Below are positions 6,149 through 12,512 of a stretch of DNA of 20,174 nt, one piece after another. The position numbers and the translations under genes are program-made. Below the pieces are notes generated by a model. It was not told where the DNA came from and made no database searches. It saw only the letters and a list, made by a program, of their open reading frames with translations. The stretch lies in the IMG/VR virus record IMGVR_UViG_3300021405_000055, positions 1-20,174 of that record, one strand, 5' to 3'. This stretch comes from a virus. Each line of letters opens with the position of its first letter. Position 1 is the stretch's first letter.

Positions 6149-6154
6149 ACGTCC

Positions 6155-6358
6155 ATGACGACAAAGCAGGCACTCAAAGAGGCCATCGGACGGGCAGGCG
6201 GCCCTAGCGCCCTAGCTCGGATTTTGAAGATCACGCCCCAGGCTGTGGACCAATGGGAACAAATCCCTGTGGCTCAGGTGCTAAAGATCGAAAAGGCCCT
6301 CCAAATCCCCAGGCATGAGCAGCGGCCGGACTTTTACCCACCTCCAGGTGCAGCATGA
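6155..6358 (+). CDS. YdaS/Cro-like HTH regulator
   Basis: A 67-aa DNA-binding protein. The pattern KEAIGRAGGPSALARILKIT followed by PQAVDQWEQIPVAQVLKIEKAL is typical of the YdaS antitoxin / Cro-like family: the helix-turn-helix spans about residues 17-36, the recognition helix is around QAVDQW, and the family ending 'RP-D-x-YPP' is present. It is the first rightward gene, adjoining an operator with three half-sites, so it probably represses the leftward promoter and its own. There is no ribosome binding site. The last four bases overlap the next gene as ATGA, giving translational coupling. Confidence 0.85.
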   Translation: MTTKQALKEAIGRAGGPSALARILKITPQAVDQWEQIPVAQVLKIEKALQIPRHEQRPDFYPPPGAA

Positions 6359-6698
6359 TTCGCAACCGCGCCACCCCCGAAGGCCGTGAGATTGGCGCCC
6401 GCATGGCCAAGTTCTGCGACGACGAGGAGCCGAAAGCTCGGCTTCGCTTCCCGGAATTGCCGCCCCGCTGCAATTCCTGCGCTTTTCGCCAAGGTGACCA
6501 CGTGGCCAACGGCTCCCCCGAGACTCAGATGGATGCCCTGAAATGCGTCATGGAGGGTCGGGAATTCTACTGCCACGAGCCGGCGCGGGAGGGGATGCTG
6601 TGCATGGGCTGGGCATGTTTATGCTGGCAAAAGAGAATCCTGACTTCCGGGAGGTCGTTTGGCCTTTCTCCAACGAGTCCGATCCGACAGTCGTGTGA
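6355..6698 (+). pseudogene. Cys-rich phage protein gene with one-base frameshift
   Basis: The frame from ATG 6355 encodes a convincing Cys-rich domain: CNSCAFRQGDHVANGS near residues 39-54, then LKCVMEGREFYCHEP and LCMGW. At about 6611-6615 (TGGGCATG) the coding sense jumps to the -1 frame. There ATGTTTATG continues as MFMLAKENPDFREVVWPFS and ends in ESDPTVV with TGA at 6696-6698. Frame 0 after this point is Ser/Arg/Pro-rich nonsense. Inserting one G into the G-run would restore a single protein of about 114 aa. The Cys set probably binds zinc; the function is unknown. This may be a real mutation or a sequencing error; no classical slippery heptamer is present. Confidence 0.7.
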
Positions 6699-6746
6699 CC
6701 CCGATGAGCCATCGCCCACTCGGCCAAGAATGAGACAACAACTTCA

Positions 6747-7454
6747 ATGACTTCAAGCCCCCGCGAACGCCTGGCCCAAGCCCTCGACACCATCGGGGAT
6801 TACGCCCAACTCGCTTATAAGGCCGGGGTGACACCGCGGGACTTCCTCAATGCGCAGTCGGGGCGCCCCTGTCCCACCATTCCATTCCTGCGGATTTGCG
6901 TGGCGATTCGGCATGATACCATGCCGGAAATCCCCTATTCCATGCCGGAAAGACCTTCTGACTTCGATTTTGGCTTCCTTTCCATGGCGCTTTGCCTCAA
7001 ACGGGGCCTAAACGGGCACGATCAGGCGCTGGCCGGCGTCGTTGCCGGTCTTTCCCCTGTGACAATAAGTCGCATAGAACGGGGTGATGCGCTGGCAATC
7101 GGTATTATTGTTCGTGCATGTAAATATATGAATATCCATTGTTTTTCGTATCTTTCCGTGACCGACACGCTGTCGATTTCAAAACCTGCCGGGCGCCCCG
7201 TGCGTCCGCATGTTTCACGTGAAACATTGCCCATAGAACCCTCTCCGCTCAATGTCCTACTGAAAACACGCGCAAAAACGCTGAAACGGGTGGATATGCT
7301 CGGCAAAGCGCTGGAACGGCTAGAGGGCAAGAAGGACTATGCGGACGCTTTTGAGCGGCATCAGCGGTATTTGGCGGCGCTGGCCGAACAAACGCTGGCA
7401 ATTGAGGCGGTTAGGCTTGCGGGAAGTCGGGAAGTGAAGGTTTTGGGTCATTAG
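6747..7454 (+). CDS. XRE-like HTH regulator, 235 aa, with embedded parS
   Basis: A helix-turn-helix domain of XRE type spans about residues 77-135 (FLSMALCLKRGLNG, GLSPVTISRIERGD, then an Ile-rich helix). The N-terminal 55 residues (RERLAQALDTIGDYAQLA ... AGVTPRDFLNAQSGRP) look like a second, weaker HTH, so the protein may have tandem DNA-binding domains. A linker around residues 140-170 includes HVSRET, encoded by the parS palindrome. The C-terminus is a helical, coiled-coil-like region suited to oligomerisation. It may be the phage repressor or an early regulator. No ribosome binding site is seen before the ATG. Confidence 0.75.
   Translation: MTSSPRERLAQALDTIGDYAQLAYKAGVTPRDFLNAQSGRPCPTIPFLRICVAIRHDTMPEIPYSMPERPSDFDFGFLSMALCLKRGLNGHDQALAGVVAGLSPVTISRIERGDALAIGIIVRACKYMNIHCFSYLSVTDTLSISKPAGRPVRPHVSRETLPIEPSPLNVLLKTRAKTLKRVDMLGKALERLEGKKDYADAFERHQRYLAALAEQTLAIEAVRLAGSREVKVLGH
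7211..7226. promoter_or_regulatory. parS-like ParB-binding palindrome
   Basis: TGTTTCACGTGAAACA is a perfect 16-bp palindrome (18 bp with the flanking A and T) and equals the chromosomal parS consensus bound by ParB in Caulobacter and many other bacteria. It lies inside the HTH gene and encodes H-V-S-R-E-T. The same peptide motif occurs in alphaproteobacterial RsmG (GidB) proteins, whose genes also overlap parS. No parA or parB gene is present in the window. Confidence 0.8.
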
Positions 7455-7471
7455 AATCCGCGCGAGCGACT
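7445..7471 (+). repeat. Possible degenerate family-2 repeat start
   Basis: TTGGGTCATT at the 3' end of the HTH gene matches the first ten bases of both family-2 copies, and is followed by AGAATCCGCG where those have (after two variable bases) GATCACGGG. As in the intact copies it sits at a gene end. The second block is not recognisable, so this may be chance. Confidence 0.3.
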
Positions 7472-7501
7472 GTGATCTCACGTTCAATCATTGGTGGAGA
7501 T

Positions 7502-7936
7502 ATGGGGAAGCAAAGAAAACAAAAGATCGAAATACGAACGGTCCACGGAACGAGAAAAGTGCCGGCGGTAATCGTCGGCGCACTCGCGGCCCACGGTCGA
7601 TTAACAAATGGCGGTGTGAGCGATTTCATTTTCAATATCACACACCTTCCAAGCGGATTTGGATTTTCCGCAGACTTTCATTCCTTGGATGATGCGATTG
7701 CGGCGGCTGGAAAAATTCAACATCTGAGAAAAGATTGGGAAGTTTTTGATCCTCGCATGGTAAGCAAAACATTTCTGTCTTCTTTGAAGGATATCTACAA
7801 TGAATATGACGCCTTTGTGCTCAAGCGGACGAAAGACGATCCGCGTCGCGTGTTGGCTGAGACAACTTATGCGACCGATTTAAACGGTTATAAGTCTCAA
7901 GACTCTATGGCGGTAAAATCCGCTCAGGATAGTTGA
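7502..7936 (+). CDS. Hypothetical protein, 144 aa
   Basis: I chose the ATG at 7502, preceded by GGTGGAGAT; an upstream GTG at 7472 would add ten residues. The product begins MGKQRKQKIEIRTVHGTRKV and has an alpha/beta feel: IVGALAAHGRLTNGGVSDF, then an aromatic segment ITHLPSGFGFSADF, then helices with DDAIAAAGKIQHLRKDW. No catalytic motif is visible. Its last 11 codons lie in block 1 of a family-3 repeat, so the C-terminus may have been altered by that element. Confidence 0.65.
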   Translation: MGKQRKQKIEIRTVHGTRKVPAVIVGALAAHGRLTNGGVSDFIFNITHLPSGFGFSADFHSLDDAIAAAGKIQHLRKDWEVFDPRMVSKTFLSSLKDIYNEYDAFVLKRTKDDPRRVLAETTYATDLNGYKSQDSMAVKSAQDS

Positions 7937-7967
7937 GAGACAAGGTAGCCAAGCTGCCCAAACAAAC
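7903..7967 (+). repeat. Family-3 two-block repeat, copy a
   Basis: Block 1 is CTCTATGGC-G-GTAAAATCC; exactly 39 bases after its first base comes block 2, AAGGTAGCCA, ending CAAACAAAC. It spans the stop codon of the 144-aa gene and the start region of the next gene. The same two blocks at the same distance occur at 10340-10404 (inverted) and 11287-11350. Confidence 0.8.
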
Positions 7968-7975
7968 CTCAAACA

Positions 7976-8209
7976 ATGACTCAACGCTCGCTCAACAAAA
8001 CCGACCAACAAATCACAGCCTTTGTAATGGAAACAATGCAAACTTTCAGTTCACTCTCTCCCGCAGAACGAAGAGACTTGCGCGATGCACACCGAAGGCG
8101 TTTTGTTGATGAGAGTCTGACGGCGCGACGGCCTTATATCTTTGCGAATCACGAAGCGGAAACGCTGTTTGATAATCTGGATTTTTCACAGGGGGAAGAA
8201 AGTGGCTGA
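7976..8209 (+). CDS. Hypothetical protein, 77 aa
   Basis: ATG at 7976, nine bases after family-3 repeat copy a; no ribosome binding site is visible. The product (MTQRSLNKTDQQITAFVME...) is charged and helical, with SLSPAERRDLRDAHRRRF and an acidic end. The stop overlaps the GTG start of the DUF1937 gene, so the two are coupled. No family was recognised. Confidence 0.6.
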   Translation: MTQRSLNKTDQQITAFVMETMQTFSSLSPAERRDLRDAHRRRFVDESLTARRPYIFANHEAETLFDNLDFSQGEESG

Positions 8210-8666
8210 AACACTGCGCTATCTCGCAAGTCCTTACACTCACTACCCCGCCGGCATGGAGCAAGCTTTCATCGACGTGGCGATTCTAGCCGGTCGTTTG
8301 TTTGCTATCGGCATCCCGACATTCTCGCCAATCTCTCATGCTTTTCCTTACGTCAAATATGGGAATCTTGACCCTCTCGATTATCCAGCTTGGAAGCCAG
8401 TTCAAGAGCGCTTGATGGACGCCTGCGATTCACTCATCGTCGCTCACATGCAAGGATGGGAATCGAGCGTTGGAATCGCACATGAAGTTTCGTATTTTGA
8501 GCGGAGCAAGAAACCGATCTTCGACCTTGATTGCGAGAGTTTGGTTTTGGTGCAGCGTGATCCTCACAAGCATTTCGACGAACGGATGCAGCTAGGCATC
8601 AAGGATATGCCGAGCTATCGCGGTGAGTTGAAGCCGCTGGCGATGCCGAATCCGAAAGGCCAATGA
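8202..8666 (+). CDS. DUF1937 protein (deoxyribosyltransferase-like)
   Basis: I chose the GTG at 8202, which overlaps the upstream stop and has GGGGGAAG just before it (154 aa). The N-terminal YLASPYTHYPAGMEQAF and the stretch IPTFSPISHAFPY are hallmarks of DUF1937, which belongs to the nucleoside 2-deoxyribosyltransferase-like fold. The conserved Y-L-A-S-P-Y loop, the D-P-L-D-Y-P segment, and CDSLIVAHMQGWESSVGIAHE follow in the expected order; the last contains the Ser-x-G-x-x-x-E type nucleotide-contact region. A role in nucleoside or nucleotide salvage, or in handling modified bases, is inferred from the fold. It is close to DNA-modification genes. Confidence 0.8.
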   Translation: MAETLRYLASPYTHYPAGMEQAFIDVAILAGRLFAIGIPTFSPISHAFPYVKYGNLDPLDYPAWKPVQERLMDACDSLIVAHMQGWESSVGIAHEVSYFERSKKPIFDLDCESLVLVQRDPHKHFDERMQLGIKDMPSYRGELKPLAMPNPKGQ

Positions 8667-8667
8667 A

Positions 8668-8976
8668 ATGCCGCGAGAAATCGGAACCGACGATATGTTC
8701 ACCCCACGCGAGCGCGGACGATTCGGCGACAACGAATCAGCGGACAAAAGAGTAAGACCGCAACGCGTCAACGGCGCCTCTGATCTTGTCGATCTGACCG
8801 TCTGGATCATGATGGACGATCCGAACAAGAAGGCGATTGCTATTGCCGACCCGGCAAAGCCCACCAAAACTTGGATTTGGCTCCCGCGGTCGCAAGTTGA
8901 ATACGTCAAGGCCGAGCCAGGATTGATCGTGCTCACGCTGCCGCAATGGCTGGCGAAGGATAAGGGACTGATATGA
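8668..8976 (+). CDS. Hypothetical phage protein, 102 aa
   Basis: ATG at 8668, one base after the DUF1937 stop. The last four bases overlap the methyltransferase start as ATGA. The N-terminal 30 residues are charged and probably disordered. The C-terminal half (WIMMDDPNKKAIAIADPA, WIWLPRSQVEYVK, IVLTLPQWLAKDKGLI) resembles a small beta-domain seen in many uncharacterised proteobacterial phage proteins ending in 'P-x-W-L-A-x-x-KGL'. Gene order suggests a link with the methyltransferase. Confidence 0.65.
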   Translation: MPREIGTDDMFTPRERGRFGDNESADKRVRPQRVNGASDLVDLTVWIMMDDPNKKAIAIADPAKPTKTWIWLPRSQVEYVKAEPGLIVLTLPQWLAKDKGLI

Positions 8977-10337
8977 ACGCGCTCGCCAAATACGACGCCG
9001 CTTGTCGCGCGCTCGCCGACGCTGTGAGCGCGGATGAAGTAATGAAGGTGCATGTCGAGGCGCGGGCTATTGAAGCTGTGGGGCGTGTGGCGAAAAATAT
9101 AGACTTGGAAATAGACGCTCGCACGCTGCGAATACGAGCGGAAGCCCGATTGGGTGTGATGATCCGTCAAGGCGAGGAAAGCGGCATCATCGCGACTCAT
9201 GGGGGCCGGCGCAAAGGTCAAGATTCGGGGAGTGAATCTTGCTCAACCCTAGAAGATGTCGGTATCGATCGGCACCTGTCGGCAGTCTCGCGCAAAATCG
9301 CAGACCTTGGGCAAGACGGTGTGGACGATATGCTCCAACGCTTCGGAACGGAAAGCAAAAAGCGCAAGAAACTCGCCTTGGACGTAATCAATGGGGAACT
9401 GGCGTCGCGGAACGCGCAAAGCCGGCGGCAACTTGCTCAAGAACTCTCCGATGCTACAGCCCTTCAACCGACCGGCCGCAAATTCCCCGTGATCTATGCG
9501 GACCCCGCATGGCGCCGCAAAGCCGGAATAGGCAACCGAGCCTACGAGAATCACTACACGACCGAAACGTGGGACGAAATTCTCGCCATGCCGGTGGCGA
9601 ATCGCACCCTTCCTGATGCTTGGCTATTCCTCTGGATACCCCGCGCCCATCTTCTTGCCCTTCACCCCACGGAAATCGAAACGCCGCTAGGCCGCTGCAA
9701 GGTCAAACTCCCACTCGCCTACGCCGTAGCTCAAGCATGGGGCTTCGACGCCTATTCGACGTGCTTCATCTGGACAAAAACCGATGAGGAATGCCCCGAA
9801 GATCATGGCCTCGGGCTTATCGTGTGGGATCAGGATGAGGTTCTGTGCCTCTTTAAACGAGGCCGCGGCCTTCCCAAGCCGAATACCGATGTCAAGGTGG
9901 GATCGAATCACCGCGAGCGCGCAACCGACCATTCGGCAAAGCCTACGTATTACCGTGACATGATTAACGCGATGACGGGCAATCTTCCTGTGCTCGAATT
10001 GTTTGCGCGCGAGGACGACGAACACATTCTGCCCAATAACTTTTACACATGGGGCAATCAGTCTCGTAATACCGCAGAACGAATCACTGACGACTCAAGA
10101 ACGAATCACGACTCCAAAACCGTTCCCGATTCGTATGGCACTGACGCCGCCCAATCCAAAGCGTCAGTGTCCGAACCCGCGTCCGACCATCAACCGAAAG
10201 CCCCTCATGTGCCCGTGGCGGACGCGGGTTCACCTTCTTCGTTGCCGGAATTAGTTTTGCCGGGACTTGCGCCGACGTTTGCTGAGTATGCTGCGTTTAC
10301 CGATCTAACAAACCCGCTGCATGGGAGAGCGTCTTAG
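8973..10337 (+). CDS. MT-A70 family adenine methyltransferase
   Basis: 454 aa. The N-terminal 160 residues are helical (MNALAKYDAACRALADAV..., then RAEARLGVMIRQGEESG, GRRKG and a winged or helical stretch), a DNA-reading extension common in phage MT-A70 proteins. The catalytic domain starts at PVIYADPAWRRK, with DPAW at residues 177-180 in place of the usual DPPW, followed by NHYTTETWDEI, LFLWIPRAHL, FDAYSTCFIWTK and the motif KPTYYRDMI. It ends with LELFARE, then a tail of about 90 residues rich in Ser, Asp, Pro and Thr, unlike most relatives. The likely reaction is N6-adenine methylation of phage DNA. It is an orphan enzyme, coupled to the upstream gene. Confidence 0.85.
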   Translation: MNALAKYDAACRALADAVSADEVMKVHVEARAIEAVGRVAKNIDLEIDARTLRIRAEARLGVMIRQGEESGIIATHGGRRKGQDSGSESCSTLEDVGIDRHLSAVSRKIADLGQDGVDDMLQRFGTESKKRKKLALDVINGELASRNAQSRRQLAQELSDATALQPTGRKFPVIYADPAWRRKAGIGNRAYENHYTTETWDEILAMPVANRTLPDAWLFLWIPRAHLLALHPTEIETPLGRCKVKLPLAYAVAQAWGFDAYSTCFIWTKTDEECPEDHGLGLIVWDQDEVLCLFKRGRGLPKPNTDVKVGSNHRERATDHSAKPTYYRDMINAMTGNLPVLELFAREDDEHILPNNFYTWGNQSRNTAERITDDSRTNHDSKTVPDSYGTDAAQSKASVSEPASDHQPKAPHVPVADAGSPSSLPELVLPGLAPTFAEYAAFTDLTNPLHGRAS

Positions 10338-10339
10338 TT

Positions 10340-10404
10340 GTTTGTTTGGTTAGACTGGCTACCTTGGCGTGCGATTGTTCTGTGAGATTCTTACGGCCAT
10401 AGAG
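10340..10404 (-). repeat. Family-3 two-block repeat, copy b (inverted)
   Basis: On the minus strand this reads CTCTATGGCCGTAA, then a variable middle, then AAGGTAGCCAGTCTAACC and AAACAAAC. It matches copy c at about 53 of 65 positions, and the two form an inverted pair around the gene at 10428-11282. Confidence 0.85.
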
Positions 10405-10427
10405 GGTGGGAAAGGGGAGTTTCTGGG

Positions 10428-11282
10428 ATGCCTTGTTACGAACCGCTGTTCTATTGGGTCCGTGAGCGCGAGCGCATCCGCGTGATCAAGGAGAAAGGCA
10501 AGCCGCAGCCTTGGACCAGCGACGCTATCCTAGCGACCTACCGCTTTTGCAACGTCCGACGTGAGGATGACCGGGTCACGGTATGGATTCGGGACAACAT
10601 CCGCAATCGTCCCGCTTTCGCTGTCTCGCCTTTCCTCTGGCTCATGCTTTGCATCGCGCGGCAGATAAACTGGCCTGACACGCTTACCGAACTAATAGAC
10701 CACTGCGCATGGCCCGACACTACGCGGTTTGATTTTTGCGAGAAGATGACCGCTGTTTTGAACGCGCGCAAGGAACGGGGGGAGAAGGTATACACTGGCG
10801 CTTACATGATTTCCGCGCCCGCACAGAAGGGAGCCGATAAACAAAAATATATTGCAGAGACGGTCATCGGCGACCTGTGGAAACGGCGCGGCGGTTTCAA
10901 AGCATCAACGCTGCAGGGCACCCACGAATGGATCACGCGGTCGAACGGCTGGGGGCCTTTCATGGCCTACCAGGCCGTGGTCGATATGCGTTTCACCGAT
11001 TTGCTGAAAGACGCTCCCGACGCGGCCCTTTGGGCCGCCGCTGGCCCCGGCACTATCCGCGGTCTGAACCGCGTGCAGGGGCGCCCCGTCGATCGGCCGC
11101 TCACGCAGGGGCAAGCGCTGTCCGAAATGCGGGCCATTTACAAGATAGTGGAAGCCGAGACCGGCGTGCGGATGGATTTCAGCGACGTACCGAACATCCT
11201 CTGTGAGACCGATAAATATCTCCGCGTGAAGAACGGTGAAGGAAAGCCGCGAGCGCTCTACGTCGCCGGAAGAGGACACTAA
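10428..11282 (+). CDS. Putative DNA base hypermodification protein
   Basis: 284 aa; GGGAG lies 8 bases before the ATG. The N-terminal region (FYWVRERERIRVIKEKGKP, PWTSDAILATYRFCNVRRE, DDRVTVWIRDNIRNR) matches the pattern of phage proteins annotated as DNA base hypermodification proteins. These include the helical domain of 5-hydroxymethyluridine DNA kinases and the glutamyl/putrescinyl-thymine pyrophosphorylase group, which have a DNA-glycosylase-like helical fold. Downstream are GAYMISAPAQKG and LWAAAGPGTIRGLNR, the latter like a helix-hairpin-helix/GPG element, then FSDVPNILCETDKY. The usual partner genes (hydroxymethyl-dUMP synthase, P-loop kinase) are not in this window. The gene is bracketed by inverted family-3 repeats. 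The family match is by motif, from memory. Confidence 0.7.
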   Translation: MPCYEPLFYWVRERERIRVIKEKGKPQPWTSDAILATYRFCNVRREDDRVTVWIRDNIRNRPAFAVSPFLWLMLCIARQINWPDTLTELIDHCAWPDTTRFDFCEKMTAVLNARKERGEKVYTGAYMISAPAQKGADKQKYIAETVIGDLWKRRGGFKASTLQGTHEWITRSNGWGPFMAYQAVVDMRFTDLLKDAPDAALWAAAGPGTIRGLNRVQGRPVDRPLTQGQALSEMRAIYKIVEAETGVRMDFSDVPNILCETDKYLRVKNGEGKPRALYVAGRGH

Positions 11283-11286
11283 CAAC

Positions 11287-11350
11287 CTCTATGGCCGTAA
11301 AATCCTAACAAGCAAATCGACAGCCAAGGTAGCCAGTCTAACAAACAAAC
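11287..11350 (+). repeat. Family-3 two-block repeat, copy c
   Basis: Begins CTCTATGGCCGTAAAATCC four bases after the upstream stop and ends with AACAAACAAAC. The distance between the blocks (39 bases) is identical to the other two copies. It lies in the spacer before the ribosome binding site of the next gene. Confidence 0.85.
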
Positions 11351-11365
11351 AGCATCGGGGGAATC

Positions 11366-11671
11366 ATGACACGCTACCCATTGACCGACCCAGCATCAAC
11401 AGACTCAACACTCGGTTTCTTCGAGCGCCGAGAATGCATCGAAATGAATCTCGCTTTCGCCCACGCCATGTTAGCGGCAAGAGAACGCGGCCAGGAGAGC
11501 TTCACGCTCGGCCCTAAGATCGACGATACCCCACTCGTCGGCGCCTATTTCCCTCCACAACCAACACAATCCTTCATGTCATCGAGTGCAGCAACGTGCG
11601 TTAATGCGGCGTTGGGGTGGCAGACGCCGGATGCGATGACGGCGGTTCCGAGGAAGAATGGGTTCAGATGA
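11366..11671 (+). CDS. Hypothetical protein, 101 aa
   Basis: ATG at 11366 with GGGGGAATC just upstream. The product starts MTRYPLTDPASTDSTLGFF, has a helical stretch AFAHAMLAARERGQESF, and a proline-rich middle. No motif identifies a function. Its stop overlaps the ATG of the 30-aa gene (ATGA), so translation continues without a gap into the replication gene cluster. Confidence 0.65.
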   Translation: MTRYPLTDPASTDSTLGFFERRECIEMNLAFAHAMLAARERGQESFTLGPKIDDTPLVGAYFPPQPTQSFMSSSAATCVNAALGWQTPDAMTAVPRKNGFR

Positions 11672-11760
11672 CAGACCTAGTGGGCACCTGCCCCAAAGAC
11701 TTTTGGGAAGAATGGATTGCGGAAGGCGACGCAGCCGTCCCCGACTGGAAAACGCGATGA
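11668..11760 (+). CDS. 30-aa micro-gene, coupled at both ends
   Basis: A complete frame of 30 codons starting MTDLVGTCPKDFWEEWIAE and ending PDWKTR. Its ATG overlaps the upstream TGA (ATGA) and its TGA overlaps the ATG of the DUF1376 gene in the same way, which argues strongly that it is translated. The C-P-K-D-F-W-x-E-W-I-A-E-G-D-A-A pattern resembles the N-terminus of longer phage proteins I recall from rhizobial phages, so this may be a shortened version of such a gene. The function is unknown. Confidence 0.6.
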   Translation: MTDLVGTCPKDFWEEWIAEGDAAVPDWKTR

Positions 11761-12512
11761 GCCACCTTCCCTATCGCCCCGAACACGTCAACGACGCCAG
11801 CGCAACCACCGAAGAGTTGACGAACGAGGAACTCGGGGCATTCGTGCGGCTACAGCGGGCGTTATGGCGGGCAGGCGGCTACCTGCCGGACGATCAGAAA
11901 AAACTCGCCAGATATGCCCGCGCGGGCAGCAGATGGGGGATTATCGCGCCTGCGGTAATGGGCAAGCTCAACGCCATCGGCGGCAAAGTCTCATGTCCGA
12001 CGATTCTCATGACGATCTTTCTCGTAGAACAACGCCGAACCAAGGCCGCGAAAGCTGCCGCGCACAGGTTTGGCAAAGCTGACCCCTCTCTGACTTCGCG
12101 TAAGCCATTGGACTCGTTGGAGTCGAACATTACCGTAGCATCAACCGAGCATATGCTTGGAGCTTCCAATCAAAATCAAAACAAGAATCTAGATTCTAAG
12201 ACTCTTAATACAAACCGATCCGCTACAGGTGGGCGAGCAGATGAGTTTTACGAGCAGAGTACGGGATTTCTCATCAAGCGTGTCGGAGTGCGCGGCCTTG
12301 CAGCCCGATCCCAAATCGCTAAATGGCTCGCGGCACTCGACGGGAACGAATCGGACCTGCAAACGATTATGGATGCTGCCGGCGCCGAAAATCTCCAAGG
12401 TGCCCGACTCATAGCCGTCATCGATCAGCGTGTCGGGAACCGCAAGGCCGAACGAAAGCAAGGTCCTCCCCTTCCATTTCCACCGAATCTTGTGATAAAC
12501 AGCGGGAAATGA
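11757..12512 (+). CDS. DUF1376 replication protein
   Basis: I chose the ATG at 11757 (251 aa), which overlaps the micro-gene stop; an extension to 11658 would read through that gene in another frame. The N-terminal domain MSHLPYRPEHVNDASATTEE, then LTNEELGAFVRLQRALWRAGG, LPDDQKKLARYARAG and WGIIAPAVMGKL is the DUF1376 pattern. That domain is found in phage proteins in the position of replication initiators or helicase loaders. A Ser/Asn-rich linker (about residues 115-160) follows, then a helical C-terminal domain (FLIKRVGVRGLAARSQIAKWL). It likely binds the replication origin or the host helicase; no origin iterons are seen in the gene. Confidence 0.75.
   Translation: MSHLPYRPEHVNDASATTEELTNEELGAFVRLQRALWRAGGYLPDDQKKLARYARAGSRWGIIAPAVMGKLNAIGGKVSCPTILMTIFLVEQRRTKAAKAAAHRFGKADPSLTSRKPLDSLESNITVASTEHMLGASNQNQNKNLDSKTLNTNRSATGGRADEFYEQSTGFLIKRVGVRGLAARSQIAKWLAALDGNESDLQTIMDAAGAENLQGARLIAVIDQRVGNRKAERKQGPPLPFPPNLVINSGK

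Noticed and set aside
6499-6504. Second CACGTG, possible parS
   Set aside because: Only the 6-bp core matches; the flanks do not fit the TGTTT/AAACA half-sites.
6602-6625. Programmed -1 ribosomal frameshift
   Set aside because: There is no X-XXY-YYZ slippery heptamer at either frameshift; re-pairing of the P-site codon would fail. A one-base loss is simpler.
10573-10589. GGGTCACGG in the hypermodification-like gene, like the family-1 left arm
   Set aside because: It lies inside conserved protein sequence (DDRVTVWIRDN), has no right arm at the right distance, and is not at a gene junction.
10340-11350. Insertion sequence with terminal inverted repeats
   Set aside because: The enclosed protein is not a transposase, no target-site duplication was found, and a third copy of the repeat stands alone at 7903.
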